Origin: an uncultured Prevotella sp.
GTDB taxonomy: Bacteria; Bacteroidota; Bacteroidia; Bacteroidales; Bacteroidaceae
Assembly (NCBI GenBank): GCA_934203355.1
Contig: CAKPZC010000042.1
Span: forward strand, 1-18,570
Direction of reading: 5' to 3'
Length of the DNA stretch: 18,570 nt
In this document: one piece after another, positions 1 to 9,648 of the stretch
Layout: every line of letters begins with the position of its first letter
How positions within the stretch are numbered: the first letter of the stretch is position 1
Notes under the pieces: model-generated
Databases searched by the model: none
Seen by the model: the letters and a program-made list of their open reading frames with translations, nothing else
Told to the model about the DNA's origin: nothing
Made by a program: the position numbers and the translations under genes

Positions 1-156
1 TGTACAGGGAAACAGAAAGTTTTTTTTAAAAATCACACGCTGCCTTTAGCGATACATATTCGCTGAATAGTTACTGAAACACCGAAAATGGTTAAATATA
101 CTTAACAGAGTAATATGTTCCAACTCGCTAATGAGCAGATTATTGGAAAAAATATA

Positions 157-164
157 TATCTTTG
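157..164 (+). promoter_or_regulatory. Bacteroidetes -7 element (TATCTTTG) upstream of the small exported protein gene
   Basis: The sequence TATCTTTG matches the TAnnTTTG -7 consensus of Bacteroidetes primary-sigma promoters and lies about 30 bases before the start at 195. No clear TTTG -33 box lies at the expected 19-21 base spacing, so the call rests on the -7 element alone. It could drive the whole block that begins at 195. The rest of bases 1-194 is AT-rich and shows nothing else recognisable. Confidence 0.5.
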
Positions 165-194
165 CAATATATAATGTAACTAATTGGTTGTAAT

Positions 195-515
195 ATGACA
201 AAATATATACTCTCAATGCTACTCATTGCAGCCCTTTCCACGACAACTGCTGTCAAGGCAACGGCGAGCAATATGATGGAAATCGAAATTATGGACAATG
301 ACCTTAACAAGGTCGTTATAACAGTGAATGGTTCTGTGCTCAGGGTTACAGGTGCAGAAGGAATGACTCTCTGTATCTATAATATCGCTGGAGGACAACC
401 AGTAATGAAGACAAATATTGAGGGACAGGACAAGAGCTTCGATCTCAACCTTCCTAAGGGTGTGTATATTGTTCAGGTAGGCAATAAAGCCACCCGAAAA
501 ATTGTTATTAGATAA
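195..515 (+). CDS. small exported protein with a sorting-domain-like C-terminus
   Basis: The product is 106 aa. Residues 1-24 form a signal peptide (Lys3, hydrophobic core LSMLLIAAL, A-x-A before residue 25). The remainder resembles the C-terminal Por/T9SS type A sorting domain common in Bacteroidetes: a beta strand VNGSVLRVTG, then LCIYNIAGGQPV, then LPKGVYIVQVG followed by a basic KATRKIVIR end. There is almost no cargo between the signal peptide and this domain, so it is either a stand-alone adaptor-like domain or the remnant of a larger protein. The stop lies only 12 bases before the L,D-transpeptidase start, suggesting co-transcription. The function is unknown; the domain resemblance is by pattern and was not tested by search. 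Confidence 0.75.
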   Translation: MTKYILSMLLIAALSTTTAVKATASNMMEIEIMDNDLNKVVITVNGSVLRVTGAEGMTLCIYNIAGGQPVMKTNIEGQDKSFDLNLPKGVYIVQVGNKATRKIVIR

Positions 516-527
516 AGCTAAGCGTTT

Positions 528-2099
528 TTGAATAAGGCAGTTGTGAATATTCAAAAGCTTTTGATACAGTTTCTTCTCTTGATGTGCGTGTTGTGCTCAT
601 GTCAAGAGAAGAAAATTCGTGTGTCTGTGACTCTCGACTCATTCGCCGATGTCGCCGACAAGAGATACGCCATTGATGCCGAATTGCTCGGCGAAAATAT
701 CTATCGACTTATTATGGCTGACCGCGAGCGCGAGACAGCCGACATTCATGCACGTCGTCATTATCTTGACGGTGGACCTTTGGTGTGGCTCACTCGCAAT
801 GGTGTATCGTCAAAGGCCGACAGTGTGCTTGCCTATGTTGGGCGAATGGACTCTGTAGGGTTTTCGCGCGAACGATTCTACTATTCACTAATTAGTGCCG
901 ATCTGAGGCGAGCACGCAACATCGAATTTGATGAAGCCATCGACAGCGATAATAATATAAATAAGGTGTATGCGCGTCTTGAGTATTATCTTACCAAGGC
1001 TTTTCTGCGCTATGCAGAGGGTGAGAGGTTTGGTTATGTGAATCCCTATGATGCGTTCAATCGTCTCGACGTGCGTGATAGCGATTCGGTGCGTGTGTTA
1101 TACCGTTCGCTTTACGACGTGCCAACAAAGCGTGCCGATAAGGATTTTGTAGCAGAGTCGTTCAGGGTTATGGCTGGAAGCGACGCTTCGGTGGGAGAAT
1201 TTCTCCGCGAATCAATGCCTGAGAATCCTCTTTTCTATGTGTTTGCACGACAACTGAAAACAACCACGTTGCTCACCGAGCGTCGTCGATTGCTTTGCAA
1301 TATGGAGCGCAGCCGTTGGCGGCATGGCGATTATCCGCAGAAACACAAAAAATATGTAGTGGTGAATGTCCCGTCGTTGCATCTTCAGGCTGTCGACGGC
1401 GACGAGTGGCTTACGATGCGTATAGGATTGGGAAGTCTGAAGACCAAGACTCCGCTGCTCACAAGCCGAGTGAAACGCATGGACTTCAATCCGCAATGGA
1501 TAATACCCAAGAGCATTGTCAAGACTTCGGTGCGCAATCATGCTGGAAACCGTGCCTATTTCGAGAGCCGCGACTACTTTGTGCAGCAGCGTTCCACAGG
1601 ACGCGAGGTTGACCCTGCAGAGGTGACTGCCGACATGCTGATGAGTCACGACTATCTGGTCATTCAGCGAGGAGGCGAGGGCAATGCGCTCGGACGGATT
1701 ATATTCCGTTTCGACAACGACTTCTCTATATATATGCACGACACGTCAAATCGTGGAGTATTTACACAGGGCGACCGTAGTGTGTCACACGGTTGTATAC
1801 GTGTTGAGAAACCCTACGAGCTTGCCGTATTCATGCTCAACGACAAGGACGAGCAACTCATGGAGAAGATGCGCTATTCTATGACTGTGAAGTATGGACG
1901 TCATCGCACTGGTGACGACGACCAGAACGACCCCATCAAGCAAAATATGATGTTGCGCAGTCTGAAGGTTGAGCCACAAGTGCCCATATTCATTACTTAT
2001 TACACGCTTTATCCCGACAAGTCGGGTAAGCTTGTGGCATATAACGATATTTATGGTTTCGACCCCGTGATTTATAGTCGTTTACAGAAATATTTTTAA
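528..2099 (+). CDS. L,D-transpeptidase (YkuD domain, YcbB-like) lipoprotein
   Basis: The product (523 aa) is a probable periplasmic peptidoglycan L,D-transpeptidase, which forms 3-3 crosslinks between meso-diaminopimelate residues. The N-terminus is a lipoprotein signal (hydrophobic IQFLLLMCVLC) with a lipobox-like LCSC at residues 22-25. Residues of roughly 40-270 look like the helical scaffold region of YcbB-type enzymes. The catalytic YkuD domain follows (about 285-460) with His404 in YMHDTS and the signature SHGCIRV at 420-426; Cys423 is the predicted nucleophile. The chosen start is TTG at 528. GTG at 543 would also leave a complete lipoprotein signal and is a reasonable alternative, whereas ATG at 582 would destroy it. 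It sits 12 bases after the small exported protein and about 50 bases before an ECF sigma gene, fitting an envelope-related operon. Confidence 0.9.
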   Translation: MNKAVVNIQKLLIQFLLLMCVLCSCQEKKIRVSVTLDSFADVADKRYAIDAELLGENIYRLIMADRERETADIHARRHYLDGGPLVWLTRNGVSSKADSVLAYVGRMDSVGFSRERFYYSLISADLRRARNIEFDEAIDSDNNINKVYARLEYYLTKAFLRYAEGERFGYVNPYDAFNRLDVRDSDSVRVLYRSLYDVPTKRADKDFVAESFRVMAGSDASVGEFLRESMPENPLFYVFARQLKTTTLLTERRRLLCNMERSRWRHGDYPQKHKKYVVVNVPSLHLQAVDGDEWLTMRIGLGSLKTKTPLLTSRVKRMDFNPQWIIPKSIVKTSVRNHAGNRAYFESRDYFVQQRSTGREVDPAEVTADMLMSHDYLVIQRGGEGNALGRIIFRFDNDFSIYMHDTSNRGVFTQGDRSVSHGCIRVEKPYELAVFMLNDKDEQLMEKMRYSMTVKYGRHRTGDDDQNDPIKQNMMLRSLKVEPQVPIFITYYTLYPDKSGKLVAYNDIYGFDPVIYSRLQKYF

Positions 2100-2152
2100 A
2101 ACAGAAGTTTTTACACATAGTGCAGGAGGACAATCCTATACAACATTGCAAA

Positions 2153-2662
2153 ATGGACGAAGCGGAGAAACGCAAGCTTTTTTCGCAGGTCGTGTCCCAG
2201 TATAGCGAGAAGCTGTATTGGACGATTCGTCGTATAGTGCTCTATCATGACGATGCCAACGATGTGCTACAGAATGCCCTTATAAAGGTGTGGAGAAATC
2301 TTGGCGACTTCGAGAATCGCGCTAAACTTTCCACATGGCTCTATCGAATAGCCGTGAACGAGGCACTTGATTTTCTGCGTAGGAAGAAGGATGTCGCGTC
2401 GCTCGATGTGGTGGAGAATGCGAGTGTAGCCCGAAGCCTTGTTGCCGACGACTATTTCGACGGTTCTGTGGCACAGGCTCTTCTACAGGAGGCAATAGCC
2501 TTGTTGCCCGACGTGCAGCGTGTGGTTTTCAACTTGCGTTATTACGACGATATGAAATATTCGGAAATGAGCAAGTTGCTCGACACGTCGGAAGGAGCCT
2601 TGAAGGCAAGCTATCATATAGCGGTGAAGAAAATATCCGCATACGTGAAGGAACACCAATAA
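2153..2662 (+). CDS. ECF-type RNA polymerase sigma factor
   Basis: This 169-aa protein has only sigma regions 2 and 4, as in extracytoplasmic-function sigma factors. Region 2 covers about residues 10-80 with the core-binding signature DDANDVLQNALIKVWRNL and the following STWLYRIAVNEALDFLRRKK. Region 4 covers about 112-165: LLPDVQRVVFNLRYYDDMKYSEMSKLL, then a helix-turn-helix. The ATG at 2153 was preferred because it follows an A-rich stretch and gives a typical family length; an in-frame GTG at 2120 would add 11 residues and has no better support. The next gene encodes a single-pass membrane protein of the kind that acts as anti-sigma factor, so the pair probably responds to an envelope signal. 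The target promoters cannot be identified from the window. Confidence 0.92.
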   Translation: MDEAEKRKLFSQVVSQYSEKLYWTIRRIVLYHDDANDVLQNALIKVWRNLGDFENRAKLSTWLYRIAVNEALDFLRRKKDVASLDVVENASVARSLVADDYFDGSVAQALLQEAIALLPDVQRVVFNLRYYDDMKYSEMSKLLDTSEGALKASYHIAVKKISAYVKEHQ

Positions 2663-2747
2663 ATAATTTTTGCATTTTTAATGTTGGATGTTTAAACTTT
2701 TATAGGTGTAATTCGTCAAATTATTGAAATCAAAAAACTATATATGT

Positions 2748-3179
2748 ATGGAGTCTGATGAAAAATATATAGAATCTCGTTTTGGCAAGTTTACGCCATT
2801 TGTTGTGCCCGAAGGCTATTTCGACAGCCTGACACAGACTATGATGGAGAAGGTTGACGCTTTCGACCAGACGATGCCTCCCAGCATGTCGGCAGACGAC
2901 ATGCTGCAATCCGACGTTGTCGCTACTCATAACATCAGTCGCAGTTGGTGGTTGAGATACCGCCGTTATGTGGCTGCCGCTGCCTGTGTGGCGTTCCTTG
3001 CGGTTGGAGTATCTATGTTCTACGTAGTATCATCTAATAAGTCAGTCGCCGAGAACCATGTGGCTTCGGCTTGTAATCCCGCTGAAGCCAATGGACAGTC
3101 GGGCAGTACATATGATGCGGAGATAGAATACTCAATGCTCGACAATCAAGACATGTACTCGCTTATGGCAAGCAACTGA
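2748..3179 (+). CDS. single-pass membrane protein, putative anti-sigma partner
   Basis: The product (143 aa from ATG 2748) has a cytoplasmic N-terminus with the stretch FVVPEGYFDSLTQTMMEKV (residues 18-36). An F-x-VPxGYF motif like this recurs in Bacteroidetes proteins encoded directly after ECF sigma genes. One transmembrane segment is evident at about residues 73-95 (YVAAAACVAFLAVGVSMFYVV), preceded by basic residues RYRR, which places the N-terminus inside. The periplasmic tail is short and acidic. No zinc anti-sigma motif (H-x3-C-x2-C) is present. An upstream TTG at 2724 would extend it by eight residues but is less likely. The anti-sigma role is inferred from topology and gene order, not from a recognised catalytic or binding domain. 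Confidence 0.75.
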   Translation: MESDEKYIESRFGKFTPFVVPEGYFDSLTQTMMEKVDAFDQTMPPSMSADDMLQSDVVATHNISRSWWLRYRRYVAAAACVAFLAVGVSMFYVVSSNKSVAENHVASACNPAEANGQSGSTYDAEIEYSMLDNQDMYSLMASN

Positions 3180-3225
3180 TACCGATGGCGGTTGTAAACA
3201 AATATAATAAAGTCAATCATCAAAT

Positions 3226-3672
3226 ATGGCATTAAGAAAATACATACTTATTATGGTTGCCGTATTCTGCGGCGTGTTGGCAAGTGCACAAGAGCGTAAG
3301 AAGTTCGACCCGGCCAGGTTTGAGGCAGAGCTTGAGCAGTTTATTGCCACCGAGGCTGCGTTTACTCCACAGGAGTCGGCTACCTTCTTCCCGTTGTACA
3401 GGGAGATGCGCAAAAAGCAGTTTGCCTATATGGGCGAGGACCGTCGCCTGTGCAATGTCGACACAAGCGACGACAAGGCTTGTGCCGAGGCTATACGTCG
3501 CCGTGACGAAAACGATATGGAGATAAAGCGGCTACAGCAACTTTATCACGAGAAGTTCATGCGTGTTCTGTCGCCAAGCAAGGCGTTTCGTGCGATAAGG
3601 GCAGAGGACAAGTTCCATCGCCAGCTGTTCAGAAGGCATGCACATGGTGGAGGCAAAAAGAATAATAAGTAA
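3226..3672 (+). CDS. small exported Spy/CpxP-like protein
   Basis: This is a 148-aa exported protein. The signal peptide is residues 1-22 (MALRKYILIMVAVFCGVLASAQ, cleavage after A-S-A). The mature part is strongly charged and predicted all-helical: RFEAELEQFIATEA, then TPQESATFFPLYREMRKKQF, then MEIKRLQQLYHEKFMRVLSPSKAFRAIRAEDKFHRQLF, ending in a His/Gly/Lys-rich tail (RRHAHGGGKKNNK). This resembles the Spy/CpxP-type periplasmic proteins often annotated as heavy-metal sensor-like in Bacteroidetes. It lies about 45 bases after the putative anti-sigma gene, so it may be a target or modulator of that system. The His-rich tail might bind metal, which is speculative. Confidence 0.78.
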   Translation: MALRKYILIMVAVFCGVLASAQERKKFDPARFEAELEQFIATEAAFTPQESATFFPLYREMRKKQFAYMGEDRRLCNVDTSDDKACAEAIRRRDENDMEIKRLQQLYHEKFMRVLSPSKAFRAIRAEDKFHRQLFRRHAHGGGKKNNK

Positions 3673-3678
3673 TTCAGG

Positions 3679-3713
3679 TTTTGCATGTCTTTGACATGCT
3701 GTAAGTAAACAAG
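3679..3713 (+). repeat. REP-like hairpin repeat, single copy upstream of truA
   Basis: A perfect 7-bp hairpin (GCATGTC, loop TTT, GACATGC; 3683-3699) is preceded by GTTTT and followed by TGTAAGTAAACAAG. The same architecture (GTTT-y, 7-bp stem, 3-nt loop, TGT-AGTAAAC-AG) recurs twice at 10411-10577, where the stem sequence differs but base pairing is kept. The T-run after AAG (3714-3720) could also let it end transcription after the Spy-like gene. Confidence 0.65.
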
Positions 3714-3723
3714 TTTTTTTCAA

Positions 3724-4455
3724 ATGAACAGATATTTTGTGGTGTTCGCCTACGACGGTACCAACTACCACGGTTGGCAGATTCAGCCCAACGGCAACTC
3801 CGTGCAGGAAGAGCTACAGAACGCCATGTCAACTATTTTGCGTGAGAATATAGAGGTTGTGGGTGCCGGACGCACCGATGCTGGAGTGCATGCTCGTCGA
3901 ATGACGGCTCATTTCGAGACCGAAAAGGCGTTCGACTGTGCCCAGCTTGCCTATAAGTTGAATAGACTCTTGCCTCGCGACATCTCTGTATATGATGTGC
4001 ATCCTGTTGATGCCGATATGCACGCCCGATTTAGTGCCACACGCCGCACATATCATTATTATATACATACTCGCAAGAATCCTTTCTTGCGCCATTATTC
4101 GTGTGAACTTCACTATAATCTCGATTTCGACTTGATGAACCAGGCTGCCGAGCGTCTGCTTCATGTTGACGACTTCGGGGCTTTTTGCAAGGCTCATGCC
4201 GATGTGAAGACAACACTATGCAATGTCACCGAAGCAGTGTGGGTGAAGGATGGCGATGATGCTTGGCATTTCCGCATATCTGCCAATCGCTTCTTGCGCA
4301 ATATGGTGCGTGCTGTGGTTGGCACACTCATCGAGGTAGGTCGCCATCGTATGACACTCGATGATTTCGACCATGTCGTTGCCAGCGGCAACCGTTCGAA
4401 TGCGGGCGAGAGCATGCCTGGCAATGCACTGTTTTTGGAGGATGTAGAGTATTGA
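3724..4455 (+). CDS. truA: tRNA pseudouridine(38-40) synthase TruA
   Basis: TruA isomerises uridines 38, 39 and 40 in the anticodon stem-loop of many tRNAs in the cytoplasm. The 243-aa protein has the family's N-terminal FAYDGTNYHGWQIQPN (residues 8-23), the catalytic loop GAGRTDAGVHA with the nucleophilic Asp52, and the C-terminal NRFLRNMVRAVVGTLIEVG element. Length is normal for the family. The start ATG follows a T-rich segment and a REP-like hairpin. The last codons (MEDVEY-type end) are part of an imperfect 21-bp tandem duplication that continues past the stop. A DMT transporter gene follows 34 bases later. Confidence 0.96.
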   Translation: MNRYFVVFAYDGTNYHGWQIQPNGNSVQEELQNAMSTILRENIEVVGAGRTDAGVHARRMTAHFETEKAFDCAQLAYKLNRLLPRDISVYDVHPVDADMHARFSATRRTYHYYIHTRKNPFLRHYSCELHYNLDFDLMNQAAERLLHVDDFGAFCKAHADVKTTLCNVTEAVWVKDGDDAWHFRISANRFLRNMVRAVVGTLIEVGRHRMTLDDFDHVVASGNRSNAGESMPGNALFLEDVEY

Positions 4456-4482
4456 TAAGTCGATGTAGAGTATTAATGATTC
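4441..4482 (+). repeat. imperfect 21-bp tandem duplication across the truA stop codon
   Basis: Two adjacent 21-base units (4441-4461 and 4462-4482) share the first 13 bases GATGTAGAGTATT exactly and then diverge partly. The first unit contains the end of truA and its TGA stop; the second lies in the gap before the transporter gene. This looks like a small local duplication, probably replication slippage. Confidence 0.7.
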
Positions 4483-4489
4483 GTTGACA

Positions 4490-5407
4490 ATGTGGTTATT
4501 ATTAGCTTTTTGCTCAGCAGCATTGCTGGGCTTTTATGATGTTTTCAAGAAGCTGGCATTGCGTGACAATGCTGTGCTCCCCGTACTTTTTCTGAACACA
4601 ATGATTTGCTCATTGTTGTTTCTTCCGTTCATTCTCATCTCGTCGTATACGGGGTTGCTCGACGGTACCTCCTTCTATGTTGAGGCTTGTGGGTGGGAGC
4701 AGCACAAGTACATCCTGCTCAAGGCATGTATAGTGCTTTCGTCGTGGATATTTGGCTATTTTGCCATGAAAAACCTGCCTATAACCATAGTGGGTCCTAT
4801 CAATGCAACGCGTCCTGTCATGGTGCTTGTCGGAGCCTTGCTTGTGTTTGGCGAGCGGCTTAACGTGTGGCAGTGGACTGGTGTGTTGCTTGCCTTAGTG
4901 TCGTTCTTCCTTCTGAGCCGTAGCGGAAAGAAGGAAGGTGTAGACTTTCGCCACAACAAGTGGATATTCTCGTTGGTACTTGCTGCCGTACTTGGAGCGG
5001 TCAGCGGACTATACGACAAGTATCTCATGGCATCGCCTGATAATGGTGGTGTTGGGTTAAGCCGCATGGTGGTGCAGAGTTGGTATAATATCTATCAGCT
5101 TTTTATGATGGGACTAACCATGCTTCTAATTTGGTGGCCCACACGTCATAAGACTACACCCTTCCAATGGCGGTGGAGCATTGTTTTCATCAGTTTGTTT
5201 TTGAGTGTAGCCGATTTTGTATACTTCTATTCGCTCAGTCTGCCCGGTGCGATGATAAGCATTGTTTCGATGGTTAGGCGTGGCAGTGTGGTAGTGAGTT
5301 TCATTTGTGGTGCGGCAGTGTTTAGAGAGAAAAACTTGCGCAGCAAGGCTGTCGACATGCTCCTTGTGTTGCTTGGAATGATATTCCTCTACATCGGCAC
5401 ACGCTAA
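4490..5407 (+). CDS. EamA/DMT-superfamily membrane transporter
   Basis: The product (305 aa from ATG 4490) is an integral membrane protein with about ten hydrophobic segments arranged as two similar halves, as in EamA-type drug/metabolite transporters. The first half begins WLLLAFCSAALLGFYDVFKKLAL; the end of that half carries ITIVGPINATRPVMVLVGALLVFGERLNVWQWTG, the typical EamA pattern of a GE-R loop before a final helix. The second half ends with FREKNLRSKAVDMLLVLLGMIFLYIG, the equivalent motif. A TTG at 4484 would add two residues. The substrate cannot be told from sequence. A 7-bp hairpin (5394-5418) spans its stop codon without a good T-tract. Confidence 0.88.
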   Translation: MWLLLAFCSAALLGFYDVFKKLALRDNAVLPVLFLNTMICSLLFLPFILISSYTGLLDGTSFYVEACGWEQHKYILLKACIVLSSWIFGYFAMKNLPITIVGPINATRPVMVLVGALLVFGERLNVWQWTGVLLALVSFFLLSRSGKKEGVDFRHNKWIFSLVLAAVLGAVSGLYDKYLMASPDNGGVGLSRMVVQSWYNIYQLFMMGLTMLLIWWPTRHKTTPFQWRWSIVFISLFLSVADFVYFYSLSLPGAMISIVSMVRRGSVVVSFICGAAVFREKNLRSKAVDMLLVLLGMIFLYIGTR

Positions 5408-5418
5408 AATCGTGCCGA
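5394..5418 (+). other. hairpin spanning the stop codon of the EamA gene
   Basis: TCGGCAC (5394-5400) pairs with GTGCCGA (5412-5418) around an 11-base loop that includes the TAA stop. It is not followed by a T-run, so it is at best a weak terminator or an mRNA 3'-end stabiliser. Confidence 0.35.
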
Positions 5419-5505
5419 ATGGAAGAATGTTATATAAAAAATGAATGTTCTTTCAAATTATAAAATTTTATAGGTGATAGGTTTCTTTAATCCGCGATAA
5501 AGTAT

Positions 5506-5513
5506 TAACTTTG
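5506..5513 (+). promoter_or_regulatory. Bacteroidetes -7 element (TAACTTTG) upstream of dapA
   Basis: TAACTTTG is an exact match to TAnnTTTG and lies 33 bases before the dapA start. The -33 region 20 bases upstream reads GTTTC, a partial match to TTTG. It probably drives the dapA-permease-ligA unit. The leader is too short for a lysine riboswitch. Confidence 0.65.
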
Positions 5514-5546
5514 TAGCCAAATCGAAATTTTATAAGCATTTATAAT

Positions 5547-6434
5547 ATGGCACGAAACATCTTCAAAGGATTGGGTATAGCCCTGGTGACACCGTTCACA
5601 ACCGACGGCGAAGTAGACTACAAGGCGATTCAGCGTCTTGTAGAGTATCAAATACAGAATGGGGCCGACTTCCTTTGCATCCTTGCAACAACTGGCGAGA
5701 CTCCGTGTCTCTCGGCAGAAGAAAAAATCAATATCAAGAAACTCGTAATAGAAACCAATCGTGGCCGTCTGCCCATCCTTATGGGATGCGGTGGCAACAA
5801 CACACGTGCTATAGTCGAAGAACTGAAGACTGGCGACTGGGCTGGCATCGACGGTGTGTTGAGTGTGTGCCCATACTATAATAAGCCTTCGCAGGAAGGT
5901 CTATACCAGCATTTCAAAGCCATTGCCGAGGCAAGTCCTCTGCCGGTAGTGCTCTATAATGTGCCTGGACGCACAGGCATAAACATGAAATCGGAGACAA
6001 CTGTGCGTCTTGCTCGCGACTGCGAGAATATTGTTGCCATCAAGGAGGCGAGCGGAAGCCTTGAGCAGGTCGACGAGATAATCAAGAACAAGCCTGAGCG
6101 TTTCGATGTCATTAGTGGCGACGATGCCCTGACTTTCTCAATGGTGGCAAGCGGTGCTGCTGGTAGCATCTCGGTTATTGGTAATGCGTTGCCTAAGGAG
6201 GTGTCGCGAATGATACGTCTGGAGTTCCGCGGCGAGTATGAGTCGGCTCGAACCATACACCATCGTTTCACCGAGCTTTACTCTCTGCTCTTTGTCGACG
6301 GCAACCCAGCTGGCGTCAAAGCCTTGCTCCATGAGATGGGATTCATCGAGAATGTGCTGCGATTGCCGCTTGTTCCGACACGTATCACTACGTTGCAGAA
6401 GATGACAGAGATATTGAAGACTTTGAAAATATAA
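5547..6434 (+). CDS. dapA: 4-hydroxy-tetrahydrodipicolinate synthase
   Basis: DapA condenses pyruvate with aspartate semialdehyde in the first committed step of the diaminopimelate/lysine pathway, in the cytoplasm. The 295-aa TIM barrel shows the family landmarks: ATTGE with Thr48/Thr49, CPYYNKPSQEGLY with Tyr110, LYNVPGRTG with Tyr137 and Arg142, and the Schiff-base Lys166 in VAIKEASG, followed by ISGDDAL and GAAGSISV. Length is normal. It is preceded by a good promoter and followed 17 bases later by a permease gene and then ligA with no terminator visible, which suggests one transcript. Diaminopimelate is also the residue crosslinked by the L,D-transpeptidase encoded at 528, though the two genes are not adjacent. 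Confidence 0.97.
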   Translation: MARNIFKGLGIALVTPFTTDGEVDYKAIQRLVEYQIQNGADFLCILATTGETPCLSAEEKINIKKLVIETNRGRLPILMGCGGNNTRAIVEELKTGDWAGIDGVLSVCPYYNKPSQEGLYQHFKAIAEASPLPVVLYNVPGRTGINMKSETTVRLARDCENIVAIKEASGSLEQVDEIIKNKPERFDVISGDDALTFSMVASGAAGSISVIGNALPKEVSRMIRLEFRGEYESARTIHHRFTELYSLLFVDGNPAGVKALLHEMGFIENVLRLPLVPTRITTLQKMTEILKTLKI

Positions 6435-6451
6435 AAAAAAACAATGAAGCT

Positions 6452-7465
6452 TTGAAACGTGAAGCTCTCATATTTAGTTTGACTGGCATTGGTGCCGTCG
6501 CTTTGTTTTTGCTTAGCCTTTTCATAGGGGCAGTTGATATCCCTGTGTCTACGGTTTTGGAGATACTGTGTGGAAGCGACGATGCCAATGCCAGTTGGCG
6601 TTTTATCGTCATAGAGTCGCGTTTGCCACAGGCTTTGACTGCAGTTCTTGCTGGTGGGTCGTTGGCAGTGTGTGGCTTGCTTATGCAGGCTCTGTTTCGC
6701 AATCCGCTTGCCGATCCCTCCATACTTGGTGTCAGCAGTGGTGCAGGTTTAGGGGTGGCTTTGGTGATGCTGTTCTTTGGTGGAGGCATAGCTGTTGGTG
6801 GCTTGAGTGTTATAGGCTTTGTGGCTATTTTGTTTGCTGCTTTTGCTGGAGCTTTGATCGTCACGCTGCTCATCCTGCTTGTCTCTCAGATAGTGCGTGG
6901 CAATTCCACTTTGCTCATTGTCGGCATCATGGTGGGCTATCTGTCGGCGTCGGCCACCATGCTGCTCAATTATTTTTCCTCTGCCGACGGTGTGAGGTCA
7001 TATATGCTTTGGGGAATGGGCAATTTCTCAAGTGTGTCGCCCGATAGGCTTGTGTTGCTTGCGTCGGTGGCTTTGTGTTGTGTTGCAGTTTCGGTGTTGC
7101 TTGTCAAGCCGCTCAATGTCCTTGTGCTTGGTCGTCAGTATGCCGAGAATCTTGGCGTTAACATGCGGCTGTTGCGCAACGTCATCCTGTTGGTCACAGG
7201 AATGCTTACAGCTGTCACTACAGCTTTCTGTGGTCCGATAGCCTTTATAGGCTTGGCTGTTCCTCACGTCTCGCGCTTGCTTCTCCACACCGACGACTAC
7301 CGATTGCTCTTGCCCCTTACCATTGCTGTAGGTGCATTTGTGGCATTGCTCTGTAATGTGGCATCAGCGTTTGCACCCGACGGAGGTGTGTTGCCGGTAA
7401 ATGCCTTGACACCTCTTGTGGGAGTTCCTGTTATATTATATATAATGTTAAGAAAACAGATTTAG
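6452..7465 (+). CDS. FecCD/BtuC-family ABC transporter permease (iron-siderophore, heme or cobalamin type)
   Basis: This 337-aa protein is a FecCD/BtuC-type inner-membrane permease of a class III importer, with about ten transmembrane helices. The diagnostic block is ESRLPQALTAVLAGG (55-69) and GLLMQALFRNPLADPSILG (75-93). Near the end the coupling-helix region GPIAFIGLAVPHVSRLLL contacts the ATPase in this family. The start is assigned as TTG 6452, giving MKREALIF. An ATG at 6444 opens only a three-codon frame (ATGAAGCTTTGA), so a one-base indel at the 5' end is possible. No ATPase or substrate-binding gene adjoins it; dapA is upstream and ligA downstream. A substrate-binding lipoprotein of the matching class is encoded at 16627. 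The substrate is not determinable. Confidence 0.93.
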   Translation: MKREALIFSLTGIGAVALFLLSLFIGAVDIPVSTVLEILCGSDDANASWRFIVIESRLPQALTAVLAGGSLAVCGLLMQALFRNPLADPSILGVSSGAGLGVALVMLFFGGGIAVGGLSVIGFVAILFAAFAGALIVTLLILLVSQIVRGNSTLLIVGIMVGYLSASATMLLNYFSSADGVRSYMLWGMGNFSSVSPDRLVLLASVALCCVAVSVLLVKPLNVLVLGRQYAENLGVNMRLLRNVILLVTGMLTAVTTAFCGPIAFIGLAVPHVSRLLLHTDDYRLLLPLTIAVGAFVALLCNVASAFAPDGGVLPVNALTPLVGVPVILYIMLRKQI

Positions 7466-9643
<2,178 letters not shown>

Positions 9644-9648
9644 AAAGT

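Noticed and set aside
2120..2152. GTG start with a nearby AGGAGGA for the ECF sigma gene
   Set aside because: The AGGAGGA lies inside the extended frame and is 22 bases from the ATG, too far to serve it; Bacteroidetes rarely use Shine-Dalgarno sites. ATG 2153 gives the normal family length.
5514..5546. Possible lysine riboswitch before dapA
   Set aside because: The leader after the predicted promoter is about 30 bases, far too short for an L-box.
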